Assembly (NCBI GenBank): GCA_024681795.1
Contig: JAILAD010000088.1
Coordinates: forward strand, 33,852 to 97,851
DNA length: 64,000 nucleotides
DNA from: Lachnospiraceae bacterium
Lineage (GTDB): Bacteria; Bacillota; Clostridia; Lachnospirales; Lachnospiraceae
Reading direction: 5' to 3'
Position numbers and translations under genes: made by a program
Notes under the pieces: generated by a model
The model's database searches: none
Seen by the model: only the letters and a program-made list of their open reading frames with translations
What the model was told of the DNA's origin: nothing
In this document: positions 8,470 through 18,495 of the stretch, piece after piece
Position numbering within the stretch: position 1 is the first letter of the stretch
Layout: every line of letters begins with the position of its first letter

Positions 8470-10140
8470 TTATACGTTAAAGCAGCTTCCTCCCACAAAC
8501 TCCCTCGCGATCGAGTTTGAAGGAATTTTGGATGTATCCATGCAGAGGAAGTACTCTAAAAATTTCAGTAATCTTCTCGCCTCTTTATACTCCGGAGTGC
8601 CTTCCGGAACACTGTATAAAAGCGGTTCCGCAAACGATTTCAATGCCGCGATTTCATAAATCAGTGCAGAGTTGAAAATCGCATCCGCACCTTCCTGGAA
8701 CGGAAAGATGTTTTCTTCTTCGCCCTTTCTGACATTCGGCCACATCTGGATTGTTCTCTGTGCGGAGTTTCCGCGGGTTCTGAAATCCCTGACCATACGT
8801 CTTAAAAGTCTCGCATCCGTGGTCGGAATGCGGTTGTGTTCGTCAATATTCAACGTGGTAAGTGCACTGATATAAATTTTATATTTACTGTCGTTCGGAA
8901 GCGTTTCGCTCATTTTGTCGTTCAGTGCGTGAATTCCTTCGATGACAAGAATATCGTCTTCTCCGAGCTGAAGGGTGTTTCCCCTGTATTCACGCTGTCC
9001 GGACTTGAAGTTAAACGTCGGCATTTCCACCTTTTCGCCCATCAGCAGTCTGCCCATGACATCATTGAACAGTTTTACGTCAATGGCTTCCAGACATTCA
9101 AAATCAAAATCACCTTTTTCATCTCTCGGTGTATCATCCCTGTTTACGAAGAAATCATCCACCGCAATCGGATGCGGCTTTAAACCGAGCGATCTTAACT
9201 GAATCGAAAGACGGTGCGAAAACGAAGTCTTACCGGAAGAAGAAGGTCCGGCAATCATAATGAATTTTACGCCGGATTTTTTCACGATATCCACCGCGAT
9301 TGTTGCAATTCTGCGTTCCTGCATGGCTTCCGCAACCAGAATCATATCCTCGTAATCACCGTTAACCAGATGCTCGTTCAAATCACCGACCACCTCGACT
9401 CCTATGGTCTCGCTTAACGTGGTCGCCGCCATCATCGTGCTGTAAATTTTCGGAAGCGGCCTGAACTCAGGAATCGTCATCGGTTCCTTTACGGTGGGCA
9501 GATTTAAAATAAATCCGCTCATGAACATCTGTACCTCAAACCATTTCAGCATGGCAAAATCCGGCAGCATTACGCCGTAGAAATAATCAAAATATCCGTC
9601 CACCTCGTACAGATTGATATCCCGTCCCCTGCGGAACCGGCAGGTTTTGATTTTATCCGGCATATTCTGGGATTCAAATATTTTCATAGCTTCGGAAAGC
9701 GGGAAATTATCCTTCCGGATGACGGTTTTTGCATCGACCATTTCCTTCATTCTGGCATTGATTTTTTCAACTAAAGCATCGGTAATTTTCTCATCCGCTT
9801 CGTAGGAAAAATAATAGCCGGTATTCATCGAAAATTCCAGTTTCAGGCGATGAACGCGTTCCCTTCCGACCACGTCGTAAACCGCTTTGACAAACAGTAA
9901 AACCGCGCTTCTCATATACGCGGAGTGTCCGATGGATGTGGACAGATCCAAAAATTCCACGTTTCCCGAACGGGTCACCTCACGAAACAGTTCCATCAGG
10001 TGATCGTCGTGGTTTGCTACCGCAATGCCACCCACCGCGTCTTTTTCATATTCCTTTGCAATTTCTCCGTACGTAATTCCTTCCGGATATTCTTTCTCAA
10101 TTCCGTTAATCGTTAATTTCAAGGTATTTTCCCGACTCAT
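8470..10140 (-). CDS. Nucleoside (uridine) kinase-like protein with ThrRS/TGS-like N-terminal region
   Basis: IAGPSSSGKTSFSHRLS Walker A, VDDFFVNRDDTP, VIEGIHALN; N-terminal LTINGIEKEYPEGITYGEIAKEY resembles TGS. Confidence 0.88.
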   Translation of the reverse strand: MSRENTLKLTINGIEKEYPEGITYGEIAKEYEKDAVGGIAVANHDDHLMELFREVTRSGNVEFLDLSTSIGHSAYMRSAVLLFVKAVYDVVGRERVHRLKLEFSMNTGYYFSYEADEKITDALVEKINARMKEMVDAKTVIRKDNFPLSEAMKIFESQNMPDKIKTCRFRRGRDINLYEVDGYFDYFYGVMLPDFAMLKWFEVQMFMSGFILNLPTVKEPMTIPEFRPLPKIYSTMMAATTLSETIGVEVVGDLNEHLVNGDYEDMILVAEAMQERRIATIAVDIVKKSGVKFIMIAGPSSSGKTSFSHRLSIQLRSLGLKPHPIAVDDFFVNRDDTPRDEKGDFDFECLEAIDVKLFNDVMGRLLMGEKVEMPTFNFKSGQREYRGNTLQLGEDDILVIEGIHALNDKMSETLPNDSKYKIYISALTTLNIDEHNRIPTTDARLLRRMVRDFRTRGNSAQRTIQMWPNVRKGEEENIFPFQEGADAIFNSALIYEIAALKSFAEPLLYSVPEGTPEYKEARRLLKFLEYFLCMDTSKIPSNSIAREFVGGSCFNV

Positions 10141-10193
10141 ATTTTTCTCTCCGATTGTTTTTTATTCATAAGACCGGCTTTTCCGGTGTCCGC

Positions 10194-10976
10194 CTACACA
10201 AAAGTACCGATTGCTTCCTGCGTGGAACTTACGGCAATTACCTCCCGCAGTTCACGGCCGAAGAAATCCTTCATGTACGGAATAAAGATTTTTTCGATTC
10301 CGAAATGTCCGGCATCAATTAAGTATAGCCCTTCCTGCATTGCATCGAGTGCGTTATGGTACTTAATGTCACCGGTTATCAGTACCTGACACTTGTTTTC
10401 GATTGCATTCTGAATCAAATCGCCTCCGCTGCCGCCGCAAATCGCGACTTTTTCGACGATTGCATCCCCTTCGCCGTACATGATGACACCGGGGATATTG
10501 AATTTTAATTTCACTTCTTCCGAAAGTTCTTTTAAACTCATTTCACGGGGAAGCATTCCGTAGCGGCCCAGTCCCTCTTTGGAAATATCGTCTTCAAACG
10601 TGACTTCCAGAACACGTTTGTGTTTTAAATTCAGACGGTCCGCAACCTCGTCCGCCATGCCGATTACGTCGAAATTCGTATGCATGGAAAAGACCGCTAT
10701 GTGGTGTTCGGCAAGAGTCAGAATTTTCTCCCCCAGAACATCGTCTTTCACAATCTTTTTAACCGGTGAAAAAATCATGGGATGATGGGTCAGAATCAAA
10801 TCGACCTTCAACTCGACGGCTTCTTCGATTACCTCTTTGGTCGCATCCACTGCAATCAGAACGCGGTGAATCTCGGCGTCCCGGTCTCCGATCTGAAGCC
10901 CGGAATTATCCCAGTCCATCGCAAAAGAAGCCGGTGACAGCTGTTCCAGTCTGTCCAGAATTTCTCTGAGAAGCAT
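10194..10976 (-). CDS. Nif3-like dinuclear metal center protein
   Basis: WDNSGLQIGD, ILTHHPMIFSPVKKI, FSMHTNFD, AGHFGIEK. Confidence 0.92.
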   Translation of the reverse strand: MLLREILDRLEQLSPASFAMDWDNSGLQIGDRDAEIHRVLIAVDATKEVIEEAVELKVDLILTHHPMIFSPVKKIVKDDVLGEKILTLAEHHIAVFSMHTNFDVIGMADEVADRLNLKHKRVLEVTFEDDISKEGLGRYGMLPREMSLKELSEEVKLKFNIPGVIMYGEGDAIVEKVAICGGSGGDLIQNAIENKCQVLITGDIKYHNALDAMQEGLYLIDAGHFGIEKIFIPYMKDFFGRELREVIAVSSTQEAIGTFV

Positions 10977-11026
10977 AATCGTAACCCCCCGTTTACACTT
11001 TTTTGCTTTTTGCTTTTCTCCTTTAT

Positions 11027-11806
11027 TTACCTTCCCTGAAGTTTCCATTTCGCAAGCATCAGGATATCGATTTCCTTTAAAATCTCAGCAAGACGGTCTT
11101 TATTGTCCTCCGGATTTTTCTCAAGTTTTTCCACGATTCCGAGGAGTCTTTCCTCTTCTTTTCCGAGAAAAATCGCAAGATACGGTGACCTGTCTTCCAG
11201 TAGTTTAAAACCGTAAGTACAACTACAAATGTAGTCGGAAGACTGTATTAAAAGCTGCTTTTCACAAAGATGAAGAAATGCGTCAAAATCGGAATTGTCA
11301 ATCTCTGCGGATTCATAGAATTCCTTTTTCTTCGTCGGAAACAGTTTCATAACCGGATAAAATTTCCCGTCCTCCGAAACCATACTCTCTTCCGTTGTCT
11401 CAAATCCCCAACGGTCCAGAATAAAGCGTACCAGCGGAAGTTTTGACTGAACCTGCAGGATAATCTGCTTATAATCCGCAATTTTATCCCTGCCGTCAAA
11501 CAGGATTCGCAGGGCAAGCGGACCGCCCATCCCCGCAATCACCGCACCGTCGCATTCGCCTTTTTTCACCGGCTCGAATCCGTTGCCGAGACGAATCTCA
11601 ATGCTGTCCTTAACGCCGTATAATTCAATATTCTGCTTTGCATGTTCCATGGGTCCTTTGTTGATATCGCACGCAATCACCCTGTCCGCCGTGCCCGACT
11701 GTACCAGCGCAATGCTGACAAATCCGTGATCACAGCCGATATCCGCAATGCATTTTCCCGGGCTTACCATGCCCGCAACCGCGGAAAGTCTGATTCCAAG
11801 TTCCAA
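11027..11806 (-). CDS. trmK: tRNA (adenine(22)-N(1))-methyltransferase
   Basis: ADIGCDHGFVSIALVQSG, VIAGMGGPLALRIL, LQVQSKLPLVRFIL; TTG start preferred (RBS GGGGGAGG). Confidence 0.9.
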   Translation of the reverse strand: MELGIRLSAVAGMVSPGKCIADIGCDHGFVSIALVQSGTADRVIACDINKGPMEHAKQNIELYGVKDSIEIRLGNGFEPVKKGECDGAVIAGMGGPLALRILFDGRDKIADYKQIILQVQSKLPLVRFILDRWGFETTEESMVSEDGKFYPVMKLFPTKKKEFYESAEIDNSDFDAFLHLCEKQLLIQSSDYICSCTYGFKLLEDRSPYLAIFLGKEEERLLGIVEKLEKNPEDNKDRLAEILKEIDILMLAKWKLQGR

Positions 11807-11840
11807 ATCGTATCCTCCCCCCAATTCAAATTACCGTTTC

Positions 11841-13697
11841 TTAATCTAAATAATCACGAAGTTTACGGCTTCTGGAGGGATGACGAAGTTTTCTTAATGC
11901 TTTTGCCTCAATCTGACGGATACGCTCACGGGTAACGTTGAATTCCCTTCCGACTTCTTCCAGCGTTCTCTGACGTCCGTCGTCCAGACCGAATCTTAAA
12001 CGAAGAACCTTCTGCTCTCTGTCCGTAAGGGTGGAAAGAACTTCATCAAGCTGTTCGCGAAGCAGCGTGGCTGCTGCCGCATCAGCCGGTATCGGCACGT
12101 TGTCATCCTGAATAAAATCGCCGAGATGGGAATCTTCCTCTTCACCGATCGGGGTTTCCAGGGATACCGGTTCCTGAGAAATTTTCAGAATTTCACGAAC
12201 TCTTTCTTCCGGCATTTTCAGTTCTTCCGCAATTTCTTCAGGGGACGGTTCCCTTCCGAGTTCCTGTAAAAGCTGTCTGGAAACACGGATTAATTTGTTA
12301 ATGGTTTCCACCATATGAACCGGAATACGAATGGTTCTTGCCTGATCGGCAATCGCTCTTGTAATCGCCTGACGAATCCACCAGGTTGCATATGTGGAAA
12401 ATTTATATCCTTTGCGGTAATCAAATTTCTCAACTGCTTTAATTAAACCTAAATTACCTTCCTGAATCAGATCAAGGAACAGCAGTCCTCTTCCGACATA
12501 ACGCTTTGCAATACTTACAACCAGACGTAGGTTTGCTTCGGAAAGTTTCTTCTTTGCTTCCTCGTCGCCTTCTTCCATACGCTTTGCAAGTTCAATTTCC
12601 TGCTCGGCGGAAAGAAGTTTAACTTTACCGATTTCCTTTAAGTACATACGGACGGGGTCTTCGATGTTGACACCTTCCGGAACGTCGGTGTCATCCATAT
12701 TTTCCACATCGACAAGGAATCCTTCTCTCTCATTCTCGCTTTCTTCCGCAAAAAGTGCTTCATCATCCGGCTCAAGATCGTCGTCACCGCTGATGGGAAG
12801 AATATCCACGTTGTTCTGCTCCAGAAACTCGGAAGCCTTGTCATACTGCTCTTCGTCAATATTTAAATCCGCCAGGAAAAGGGTGACTTCATTCTCATCC
12901 AGGATATTTCCCTTTTTCTTTGCGTAATCAAGAAGCTCTTTCAGTCTCTCCTCAAATTTAGCCAAAGTCTCTGCAGAATCCTTACCGGAAATGATTTCAC
13001 TTTCGAATTCTTCTTCCGGCTCCTGCAATGCTTCTTTTTTCTTTTTGGAAGCCGTTTCTTTCGCGGGCTTTGCCTCTTTTACGTTTTTTGTTTCTTTGGC
13101 GGTTTTGCTTTCTTTTGCGGTTTTGCTTTCTTTTGCGGTTTTGCTCTCTTTTGCTGCTTTGCTTTCCTTTACGGATTTTTCCGCTTTTGCATCACTTTTT
13201 GATCCGGACTTGGCGGTTTTTGCGGTTTTTTCTGCTGTTTTTTCTGCAGTCTTTGCCTCTTTCCCGGCTGTTTTTGTACCTGATTTAGCGGGACTCTTTG
13301 CATTTTTTTTCGTCTTGGTTTCCTTAACGGTACTCTCCTTTGCGCTGCTCTTTGAAGCAGTCTTTCCGGTCTTTGTCGTCTTTTCCGCGGTTTTGGATAC
13401 AGTCTTTGCTGCCTTTGTTTCTTTCGCGGCACTCTCTTTCGCACTGCTCTTTACAGCACCCTTTCCGGCCTTCGTCGTCTTCTCGGTACTCTTGGCCGTA
13501 CTCTTTGAAGTCTTTGCCTCCTTCGAAGCGGTTTCTTTTGCGCTGCTCTTTGCAGTCTTCGCAGTTTTTGTTTCCTTTGCGGTACTCTTTTCCGCTGCTT
13601 TGGCGGATTTGCTTTCTTTTCCCGCCGTCTTTGCAGCCTTGGTTTCCTTCGTTTCTTTTACTGCTTTGCCTGTTGTTTTGGTTGATTTCTGTGCCAC
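11841..13697 (-). CDS. rpoD: RNA polymerase primary sigma factor with a long Lys/Ala/Thr-rich N-terminal extension
   Basis: Full regions 1.2-4 ([95 protein letters not shown]). GTG start preferred (RBS AAAGGGG); ORF is open to 13721. Confidence 0.97.
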   Translation of the reverse strand: MAQKSTKTTGKAVKETKETKAAKTAGKESKSAKAAEKSTAKETKTAKTAKSSAKETASKEAKTSKSTAKSTEKTTKAGKGAVKSSAKESAAKETKAAKTVSKTAEKTTKTGKTASKSSAKESTVKETKTKKNAKSPAKSGTKTAGKEAKTAEKTAEKTAKTAKSGSKSDAKAEKSVKESKAAKESKTAKESKTAKESKTAKETKNVKEAKPAKETASKKKKEALQEPEEEFESEIISGKDSAETLAKFEERLKELLDYAKKKGNILDENEVTLFLADLNIDEEQYDKASEFLEQNNVDILPISGDDDLEPDDEALFAEESENEREGFLVDVENMDDTDVPEGVNIEDPVRMYLKEIGKVKLLSAEQEIELAKRMEEGDEEAKKKLSEANLRLVVSIAKRYVGRGLLFLDLIQEGNLGLIKAVEKFDYRKGYKFSTYATWWIRQAITRAIADQARTIRIPVHMVETINKLIRVSRQLLQELGREPSPEEIAEELKMPEERVREILKISQEPVSLETPIGEEEDSHLGDFIQDDNVPIPADAAAATLLREQLDEVLSTLTDREQKVLRLRFGLDDGRQRTLEEVGREFNVTRERIRQIEAKALRKLRHPSRSRKLRDYLD

Positions 13698-13834
13698 GGT
13701 TTTATCCCCTTTCATTTGCACTCATTTTCTTATTTTTTAAATCTTTTCTCTCAAATTCCTTTTCTTACGATTTTTTCAATACTCTTTTTCAAAAATTAAT
13801 TCGTTGCTTTAATGCTTTAATTAATTCATTGCTT

Positions 13835-15610
13835 TTACAGCCGGATTACGATTTTTTTCAGTTTCTCCAGCTCCTGTTTTTCCTTCAGGTCCGTCTGGAT
13901 ATCTTCCATGCTGCTGCCACGTTCCCCGGCATGCCTTTCATAACTGTTTTTTTTAATCTTATACAGGATTTCGGCAATTGCCTTCGCTTTTTCCTCCTTC
14001 CCGGATAAATCCTGTATTTGCGTCGTAAACAGGGCACAAACATTGCTTTGGTCGTCCGGATCCTCGTAATGACTGATAATATCGGCCGGGTCCGGTACTT
14101 TCCCGTTTCTTAAACTTTCAAAAACGGTTTCGGCAACTTCACGGTAAAGCTCGGTTGAAAAATCCTCCTCCCGTATATACGGCTCCACCTGTGCGAACAG
14201 TCCCTGTTCCTCTATTAAGAAGGTCAGAAGCAGCTGCTCGTTTTGCATCATATAGTCGGCCTTCTCATTTTTCTTAGGCCCCGTCTTCCGCGCTTCTTCC
14301 CATTCTTTTTTATCCGCAAGGGCAAGTGCGGCTTTGCCGACCGCCTCTCTTAAATGTTCCTTGTTGATTCCGTATTCCTTTGAAACCGCATCCAGATAAT
14401 TGTCTCTCTCAAGCGGATCCTCCATCTGTGCAAGAAACTGTGCAATTTCATGATGAAATTTGGTTTTCTCGGCATAATCGTTTGTATTAAACCCTTTTTC
14501 CGCGGTATGTACCTGGAATAACAGGCTGTCTTCCGCATTTTCCATCCGTTTTTCGAATTCTTCGGCACCGAGCCCTTTGATAAATTCGTCCGGATCCTTA
14601 TACGGTTTCATGTTGATAATCCGTCCGGTCACTTTATACTGCCTTAAAATCTCAATGGCCCGCATGGCGGCTTTCGTGCCGGCACCGTCGCTGTCGTAGG
14701 AAAGATACACGTTCGGCGAATACCTCTGCAGAATCCTTGCCTGCTCCGGAGTAAATGCGGTACCGAGGGATGCCACGGCTTCCGTAAATCCCGCCTGATG
14801 CAGGGAAATAACATCCATATATCCCTCACACAGAATAAACCGGTCTTTCTTCGAGCTTCTTGCAAAATTGAAGCCGTAAAGATTTCTTCTCTTGTTAAAA
14901 ACATCCGTTTCCTGGGAGTTTAAATACTTCGGTTCTCCGTCACCCATCACACGGCCGCCGAATCCGAGAACTTTTCCCTTGTCATCCAGAATCGGAAAAA
15001 TCACTCTGTTCCAGAACTTGCTGTAAAGTCCGTTTTTTTCCGAGAATGCGGCAATTCCGGCATCCAGCAGTTCTTGATCGGTCACACCGTTCTTTCTGCA
15101 GTAATCGATGACTCCCCTGGCATTCATCGGGGCAAACCCGAGTGCAAAATGCTTAATGGTCTCGTCCGTCAGTCCGCGCTTTTTCAGGTATTCCATCCCG
15201 GGAGTCCCGTATTTTTCGTCCCAGAGTACCTTATAGAAAAAATTGGCGGCATGACGGTTTGCCTCGTAGAGCCTCATTTTATGATTCATCCGTCTCCTGG
15301 CGTCCTCGGAATTGTCTCGTTCCGGCAACGTCACGCCGGCAATCGGTGCCAGGTATTCCATGGCCTCCGGAAAGGTCATGTTCTCGTATTTCTGAAGAAA
15401 AGTAATAACATTTCCCCCAACTCCGCAACCGAAACATTTGTAGATCTGTCTGGAAGGATTCACCGAAAAAGACGGTGTTTTCTCGTTATGAAAGGGACAG
15501 CAGCAAACATAGTTTGCACCCTTTTTCTGTAAACTGATAAAACGTGACAGTACGCTTACGATGTCAACCCTCGAGCGTACCTCCGCAACAATGTCTTCCG
15601 GATAATACAT
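13835..15610 (-). CDS. dnaG: DNA primase
   Basis: CPFHNEKTPSFSVNPSRQIYKCFGCGVGGNVITFL zinc-binding domain; LCEGYMDVISLHQAGF toprim motif. Confidence 0.96.
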   Translation of the reverse strand: MYYPEDIVAEVRSRVDIVSVLSRFISLQKKGANYVCCCPFHNEKTPSFSVNPSRQIYKCFGCGVGGNVITFLQKYENMTFPEAMEYLAPIAGVTLPERDNSEDARRRMNHKMRLYEANRHAANFFYKVLWDEKYGTPGMEYLKKRGLTDETIKHFALGFAPMNARGVIDYCRKNGVTDQELLDAGIAAFSEKNGLYSKFWNRVIFPILDDKGKVLGFGGRVMGDGEPKYLNSQETDVFNKRRNLYGFNFARSSKKDRFILCEGYMDVISLHQAGFTEAVASLGTAFTPEQARILQRYSPNVYLSYDSDGAGTKAAMRAIEILRQYKVTGRIINMKPYKDPDEFIKGLGAEEFEKRMENAEDSLLFQVHTAEKGFNTNDYAEKTKFHHEIAQFLAQMEDPLERDNYLDAVSKEYGINKEHLREAVGKAALALADKKEWEEARKTGPKKNEKADYMMQNEQLLLTFLIEEQGLFAQVEPYIREEDFSTELYREVAETVFESLRNGKVPDPADIISHYEDPDDQSNVCALFTTQIQDLSGKEEKAKAIAEILYKIKKNSYERHAGERGSSMEDIQTDLKEKQELEKLKKIVIRL

Positions 15611-15624
15611 CTATCGTTCCCCCG

Positions 15625-16629
15625 TCAGCCGTGCCAGCATTTCGGAATATAAATTTCCTCATATTTCGCAATTGCGAATCTGTCCGTCATGGCTGAAATA
15701 TAATCACAAACCAGCCGTTCCTTCGGATCTCCCTTTTCCGTAAGTTTCCTGATTTCCTCGGGAACCGCGTCAAAATGCTCCATATAATACTGATACAGTG
15801 TTTTTACCAGTGCCTCGGCTTTTCCTTCCTCACTTTTGGCAACCGGATTGTTGTAAACATGCTCAAACATGAATGCCCTGAGATCCTTCATGCCCTGCAT
15901 GATTTCGGGGCTCATGCCGATTTCGTTTTTATCTTTTGAATATGTAATGATGTCGTGAATAAAACGGTCGAGCCTCTCTCTTGCGGTGTAGCCCAAAAGC
16001 TCCCCGATTGATTTCGGAAGGTCACCTTCCTTCAGGATTCCGCCCCGTACCGCATCATCCATGTCATGGTGCATGTAGGCGATTTTATCCGAAAGTCTGA
16101 CAATTTTGCCTTCCAGCGTGGAGGGCATGGAAGATGTCTGATGATTTAAAATTCCGTCCCTCGTCTCGAATGTCAGATTCAGGCCCACGCCTTCTTTTTC
16201 CAGGACATCCACGGTACGAAGGCTCTGTTCGTTGTGTTCGAAGCCGAGCGGACAGATTTCGTTTAAGGCCCGCTCTCCCGCGTGTCCGAACGGTGTGTGC
16301 CCCAGGTCGTGTCCGAGTGCAATCGCCTCGACCAGATCCTCGTTCAGACGAAGTGCTTTTGCGATGGTTCTCGCATTCTGGGATACTTCCAGGGTATGCG
16401 TAAGTCTCGTTCTGTAGTGGTCGCCCTCCGGGGTTAAAAATACCTGCGTTTTGTCCTTCAGTCGTCGGAAGGATTTGCTGTGAAGGATTCTGTCGCGGTC
16501 CCTTTGGAAAACCGGACGGATATCACATTCCTCCTCGGGCACAAGACGGCCCTTCGATTCGCTGCTGAAAGACGCATAAGGACTGAGCAGTTCTTTTTCT
16601 TCCTGTTCAAGACGTTCCCGGATATTCAT
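15625..16629 (-). CDS. dgt: dGTP triphosphohydrolase-like HD protein
   Basis: RDRILHSKSFRRLKDKTQVF, RTRLTHTLEVSQ, ALGHDLGHTPFGHAGE; located in the dnaG/rpoD block. Confidence 0.93.
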   Translation of the reverse strand: MNIRERLEQEEKELLSPYASFSSESKGRLVPEEECDIRPVFQRDRDRILHSKSFRRLKDKTQVFLTPEGDHYRTRLTHTLEVSQNARTIAKALRLNEDLVEAIALGHDLGHTPFGHAGERALNEICPLGFEHNEQSLRTVDVLEKEGVGLNLTFETRDGILNHQTSSMPSTLEGKIVRLSDKIAYMHHDMDDAVRGGILKEGDLPKSIGELLGYTARERLDRFIHDIITYSKDKNEIGMSPEIMQGMKDLRAFMFEHVYNNPVAKSEEGKAEALVKTLYQYYMEHFDAVPEEIRKLTEKGDPKERLVCDYISAMTDRFAIAKYEEIYIPKCWHG

Positions 16630-16866
16630 AATAACCTCCATAAAAAGCCTACATAGATAGTATTCTTTCTCCTTTCCCGGTTTCCTTTTTTATTTCGTGA
16701 TTTTTTTCAAATTTATCTGCTTTTTTTCGCATTTTTGTACTTTTTTCGCTTCCGCTCACTTCATTTTATCATGTCTTTTCCGTTTTCATTAGCTGATTCT
16801 GTTTTTTTGTTAAGTTTTGATTGACTTTTCATATTGTCCTTGTTAAAATAAGTGAGTCGCAAAAAT

Positions 16867-16950
16867 GCGGGGATGCTGGAATTGGCAGACAGGCTAGACT
16901 AAGGATCTAGTGTTGGCAACGACGTGAGGGTTCAAGTCCCTTTTCCCGCA
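16867..16950 (+). tRNA. tRNA-Leu(AAG)
   Basis: Acceptor GCGGGGA/TTCCCGC; anticodon stem CTAGA/TCTAG with loop CTAAGGA, giving anticodon AAG; long variable arm; GGTTCAAGTCC T-loop. Confidence 0.92.
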
Positions 16951-16952
16951 CT

Positions 16953-16990
16953 GAGAACCCGAAAACCATAAAGGCTTTCGGGTTTCTTAG
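16953..16990 (+). terminator. Hairpin between the two tRNA-Leu genes
   Basis: GAACCCGAAA...TTTCGGGTTTC inverted repeat. Confidence 0.5.
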
Positions 16991-17012
16991 AAAAACGGCA
17001 GAATTAATGCCT

Positions 17013-17095
17013 GCAGGAGTGGCGGAATGGCAGACGCGCACGGTTCAGGTCCGTGTGAGAGCAATCTCATGAGGGTTCAAGTCCCTTCTCCTGCA
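17013..17095 (+). tRNA. tRNA-Leu(CAG)
   Basis: Acceptor GCAGGAG/CTCCTGC; anticodon stem CACGG/CCGTG with loop TTCAGGT, giving anticodon CAG; long variable arm. Confidence 0.93.
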
Positions 17096-17105
17096 TGGAT
17101 AAAAA

Positions 17106-17136
17106 AACGAAATCCGGTCGGATTTCGTTTTTTTGT
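17106..17136 (+). terminator. Intrinsic terminator after tRNA-Leu(CAG)
   Basis: ACGAAATCC-ggtc-GGATTTCGT followed by TTTTTTG. Confidence 0.8.
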
Positions 17137-17161
17137 TTCTATATTTCTTTTTTCTTCATGC

Positions 17162-17383
17162 TTATTTCTTCATGAGTCCGCGAATCAGTTCCAGATCCTC
17201 TTCCGCCACGCGCATGTTGGACTGATATACTTTTCCGTCCGACATCGTAATCGTAATGTCGATTACGCTGCCCTCGTCAATTCCTTTTCCCGCAACATCC
17301 GTAATGAATGCCGCAAATTTCGGGTGACGGGCCGTGAATTCCTCCCATTTTTTCTTAAAAGAAAGCAACATTCCAAGATCCAT
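17162..17383 (-). CDS. Small conserved-looking hypothetical protein (73 aa)
   Basis: Good RBS (GGAGAAG) and a compact acidic/basic globular composition; no recognised domain. Confidence 0.6.
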   Translation of the reverse strand: MDLGMLLSFKKKWEEFTARHPKFAAFITDVAGKGIDEGSVIDITITMSDGKVYQSNMRVAEEDLELIRGLMKK

Positions 17384-17413
17384 TTTTCTTCTCCTTCCGT
17401 AATGGGGACTTCC

Positions 17414-17436
17414 GTAATGGGGTCAGGCACCATTAC
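17414..17436. repeat. REP-like palindromic repeat, copy 3
   Basis: GTAATGGGGTCAGGCACCATTAC, identical to copies 1 and 2; preceded by a truncated half copy GTAATGGGGAC at 17399-17409. Confidence 0.85.
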
Positions 17437-17438
17437 AC

Positions 17439-17461
17439 GTAATGGGGTCAGGCACCATTAC
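17439..17461. repeat. REP-like palindromic repeat, copy 4
   Basis: Identical 23-mer, 2 nt from copy 3. Confidence 0.85.
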
Positions 17462-17468
17462 ATTTTTC

Positions 17469-18182
17469 TTATTTTTGGAAAACCGGTGCAAAATACCCGG
17501 ACTGCGAGATTTCCTCACCCTGCATCGGCAGATGTCTGGAATCTCCGAAATTCATCATCCGGAATACCGCCTGCCCGGGCTTTCGCTCTTCCGAACCCAT
17601 AATCATGATTCCGGTCGGCGGTACAAAAAATCCCTGCCATAACGCGGGCGGTGCAATCTGCGTCAGATACCCGATCATGGCAAAGGATACGCCGAGATGG
17701 CAGAAAAATACGATATTTTCATCGCTGTGTTTTTCTACCGAGAATAAACCGTTTCCTTCGGCAATGTATCCGTGACGGGCAAGTATGCCGTTCAGGCCTT
17801 CCACAACCGAATCGTAGTATTTGCCGATTTCTCCGGACTGCATGACTTTTGTCTTCGCCCAGAGATTTTTATCGTGTAAATCGTCCTGTGCCGTAAAATA
17901 ATCGGGCATAAAATCCCACGCAATCCTCTTTTCGCCGGTTACCGGGTCATCAATCCGGTAATAAAATTCCTGCAGCCATTCATATGTAACGGGCGTGATA
18001 TCCCAGTTTTTCAAAGAAAAAGAAGCAGTATCCTGCGCTCTTCCGAGGGGTGAGACGTATACTTCGTCCACGTTCCAGTCTTTCGTACGGTTTGCAAGCA
18101 TTTCGGCCTCACGAAACCCTTTTTCCGTCAGGGAATCGATTGTATAGTCCGGCTCCGCGTGTCTGATAAAAATTAAGTTCAT
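17469..18182 (-). CDS. Histidine phosphatase family protein
   Basis: LIFIRHAEPDYTIDSLTEKGFREA (RHxE variant), VYVSPLGRAQDTA, FFCHLGVSFAM. Confidence 0.88.
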   Translation of the reverse strand: MNLIFIRHAEPDYTIDSLTEKGFREAEMLANRTKDWNVDEVYVSPLGRAQDTASFSLKNWDITPVTYEWLQEFYYRIDDPVTGEKRIAWDFMPDYFTAQDDLHDKNLWAKTKVMQSGEIGKYYDSVVEGLNGILARHGYIAEGNGLFSVEKHSDENIVFFCHLGVSFAMIGYLTQIAPPALWQGFFVPPTGIMIMGSEERKPGQAVFRMMNFGDSRHLPMQGEEISQSGYFAPVFQK

Positions 18183-18379
18183 GTCGTTTTTCCTTAAAAA
18201 ATCGTTATTATTTCATTGTTTCACAAATTTTCTTCACAATTAGTCATTCTATCACAAAACTTTTCCATTATTCAACGTTATTCAACGCGCTTTCTATATG
18301 CAATTTTGATAATATATACAATTTATTGACCGAAATGATGTGCGAATCAACAAATCTCTACAATATATAGAAAAATGCT

Positions 18380-18408
18380 TTTACATCCCCAAAAAATTAC
18401 TGTATAAT
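18380..18408 (+). promoter_or_regulatory. Sigma-70/A-type promoter upstream of the DUF3048 lipoprotein gene
   Basis: TTTACA - 17 nt - TATAAT. Confidence 0.75.
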
Positions 18409-18495
18409 GTTTTAAGGAAATTCGGGAAAATTCCCGTCAGATATCGAAATATCACGAAAAAGAAAATGATAGAATGCAAAAATGCAGGAGGAAAC

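Noticed and set aside
12991-13740. 249-aa plus-strand ORF, Phe/Ser/Ala-rich
   Set aside because: Exactly antisense to the Lys/Ala/Thr repeats of rpoD; its composition is the mirror of AAR/GCN codons and it has no RBS.
13340-14008. 222-aa plus-strand ORF
   Set aside because: Antisense across rpoD and dnaG; low-complexity Ser/Leu/Phe.
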